From Thiomargarita sp. (GTDB lineage: Bacteria; Pseudomonadota; Gammaproteobacteria; Beggiatoales; Beggiatoaceae): a DNA stretch of 6,142 nucleotides. This document shows positions 5,326-6,142 of the stretch, piece by piece (position 1 is the first letter of the stretch; each line of letters opens with the position of its first letter). The notes below the pieces were generated by a model. The model was given only the letters and a program-made list of their open reading frames with translations. It was not told the origin of the DNA and searched no databases. The position numbers and the translations under genes were made by a program. Where the stretch lies: the NCBI GenBank assembly GCA_023144675.1, contig JAGLFE010000071.1, positions 1-6,142 on the forward strand, written 5' to 3'.

Positions 5326-5742
5326 ATGTTTAATTTTGTTCGCACTATTAGTTTTATTTTAATCTTTAGTTTCCTTATCATTTCTTGTAAACAACAGGAT
5401 ATTTCAAAAAATCTTATACCACTGAATTTGATTCATCTTGATAAGATTGAAATTGTAATGTTTGAATCATTTCCAATCCAAGCTAATGTTATTGCTAGAG
5501 GTTATTTTCCAGATAATTGTACTGAAATTACAGATATTATTGAAGAATTTAATAATAAAACCATTACTATTAAATTATTAACTGGTTCTAGTTCTGAAAT
5601 TCAAAAACCATGTTCTAAAGTAAAAAAAGCCTTTGATGAAATTATTCCTTTAGATATTAGAAATTTAACTGCAGATATTTATACCGTAAAAGTTAATAAT
5701 TTGACAACATATTTTGAATTAATTGTTGATAATACTATATAG
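5326..5742 (+). CDS. lipoprotein with a conserved two-cysteine C-terminal domain
   Basis: This is a 138-residue predicted lipoprotein. The signal peptide (1-20) ends in the lipobox I18-I19-S20-C21, followed by K22-Q23. The mature part (about 38-134) looks like a small all-beta domain: 'IEIVMFESFPIQANVIARGY', then 'PDNCTEI' (62-68), a second cysteine in 'KPCSKVKKAFDEIIPLDI' (94-111), and the ending 'YTVKVNNLTTYFEL' (119-132). I recall this pattern (PD.CT ... C ... F...IPLDi..L..G.YtV.VN) from uncharacterised envelope proteins in several phyla, but know no function. C65 and C96 are probably a disulfide pair. AGGA at 5313-5316, 9 bases before the ATG, supports the start. It is the only complete plus-strand gene here and is divergent from sdhC. 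Confidence 0.78.
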   Translation: MFNFVRTISFILIFSFLIISCKQQDISKNLIPLNLIHLDKIEIVMFESFPIQANVIARGYFPDNCTEITDIIEEFNNKTITIKLLTGSSSEIQKPCSKVKKAFDEIIPLDIRNLTADIYTVKVNNLTTYFELIVDNTI

Positions 5743-5801
5743 GAATTTGGGCAAGAAAGCAAAAATTAACGTTTAGCCACATTTTCAGTTAAGTTTAATA
5801 A

Positions 5802-5978
5802 TCAATTCAGGATGCGTATAAGATAGATGATGTCCGTGAAGCACTTCACCGTCGAGACTTGAACGTAGCTTCAAAAAAAGGTCGAGTGTATATCATGCAG
5901 CCAGTTGCCGTGTAGAACCACTATACCCAACAATACCATGTACCTGACCGCTACCGTTCCTTCCGCATCGGGTGATGA
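5802..5978 (+). pseudogene. GC-richer decayed coding patch
   Basis: The 348-base gap before the last gene has no intact gene. One plus frame is open from 5802 and reads SIQDAYKIDDVREALHRRDL and onward to MQPVAV, then a TAG at 5913-5915. It resumes in the same frame with NHYTQQYHVPDRYRSFRIG and ends at two TGAs (5973-5978). The 170 bases 5811-5980 have about 47% G+C by hand count, against much lower values around them, so this looks like imported or relict coding DNA interrupted by one stop. The reverse strand is also open for 36 codons over part of it (5978-5871), so the coding strand is not certain. I do not recognise the product. Confidence 0.3.
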
Positions 5979-6024
5979 TTAGAAATTTCAACGGGTATAA
6001 TTTTTGATAAACCAACTATAAAAA

Positions 6025-6036
6025 TTGAATATTCAA
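6025..6036. promoter_or_regulatory. 12-base palindrome upstream of the HicB-like gene
   Basis: TTGAATATTCAA is a perfect inverted repeat centred 60 bases before the ATG at 6091. Antitoxins of this class often repress their own promoter through palindromic operators, so it is a candidate operator. The left half also reads as a -35 (TTGAAT), with TAAATT (6049-6054) 18 bases further. AT-rich composition lowers the weight of this pattern. Confidence 0.28.
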
Positions 6037-6090
6037 GGGAATACCTAATAAATTATTATGATGTTTGATTAAAAAAAAGAGAAAAATACC

Positions 6091-6142
6091 ATGAATATTG
6101 AATATACTGCTATTATAAAGCAAGACGGTGATTGGTGGATTG
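6091..6142 (+). CDS. HicB-like antitoxin, N-terminus only (cut by window edge)
   Basis: An ATG at 6091 opens a frame that runs off the window after 17 codons: MNIEYTAIIKQDGDWWI. The pattern 'YTAII..DGDWWI' is the characteristic first beta-hairpin of HicB-like (UPF0150) antitoxins, which usually continue with a 'G..EE.PG' motif. A purine-rich AAGAGA lies about 8 bases upstream. By family it would counter a HicA-type mRNA interferase, but some members of this branch have no recognisable partner, and neither the rest of the gene nor a hicA is visible. No hicA precedes it, since the upstream 348 bases contain no intact frame. Confidence 0.7.
   Translation, partial: MNIEYTAIIKQDGDWWI

Noticed and set aside
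5871..5978. 36-codon minus-strand open frame over the GC-richer patch
   Set aside because: It has stops at both ends and no ribosome site, and no better claim than the plus frame; mentioned only as the competing reading.
1..6142. tRNA, rRNA, CRISPR array, riboswitch or complete insertion sequence
   Set aside because: I saw no tRNA-like cloverleaf, regularly spaced repeats, conserved aptamer sequence, or terminal inverted repeats with a transposase gene.

Overview
The window reads as chromosomal DNA from an AT-rich, Gram-negative, respiring bacterium, most likely a gammaproteobacterium. The evidence is an outer-membrane porin of the alginate-export type, a type II secretion major pseudopilin (GspG), several lipoboxes, a perfect FNR/ANR box, and small toxin-antitoxin genes typical of Proteobacteria. 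A periplasmic rhodanese and short palindromic repeats resembling those of Thiotrichales (Beggiatoa-like sulfur oxidisers) hint at that order, but this is only an inference. The largest spacer (3601-3960) has about 11% G+C by hand count, while a patch near the right end (5811-5980) has about 47%.

Layout. 1-400: no intact gene; a strong hairpin and short open frames that look like gene remnants. 401-995 (minus): a toxin-antitoxin pair of the HI1419/HI1420 type, toxin first. 1238-1777 (minus): a rhodanese-domain lipoprotein. 1849-2103 (minus): a small lipoprotein with a duplicated cysteine motif, with a terminator-like hairpin between it and the rhodanese gene. 2104-2357: spacer with a REP-like palindrome. 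2358-3575 (minus): the 405-residue porin. 3576-3961: very AT-rich spacer with the FNR box and short tandem repeats. 3962-4396 (minus): gspG. 4495-5160 (minus): a b558-type succinate dehydrogenase/fumarate reductase cytochrome b. 5326-5742 (plus): a conserved-domain lipoprotein, divergent from sdhC. 5743-6090: no intact gene; a GC-richer decayed coding patch. 6091-6142 (plus): the first 17 codons of a HicB-like antitoxin, cut by the window edge.

How the genes relate. Apart from the toxin-antitoxin pair there is no coherent operon. sdhC lacks its flavoprotein and iron-sulfur partner genes downstream, and gspG stands outside any gsp cluster, so both probably work with partners encoded elsewhere. 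The common theme is the cell envelope: three lipoproteins, a porin, a secretion pseudopilin and a membrane cytochrome. The FNR box suggests that the porin responds to oxygen supply. Toxin-antitoxin genes lie toward both ends, next to gene remnants, as is common in accessory DNA. I did not find a convincing undescribed multi-gene system; the points that deserve checking are listed as findings.
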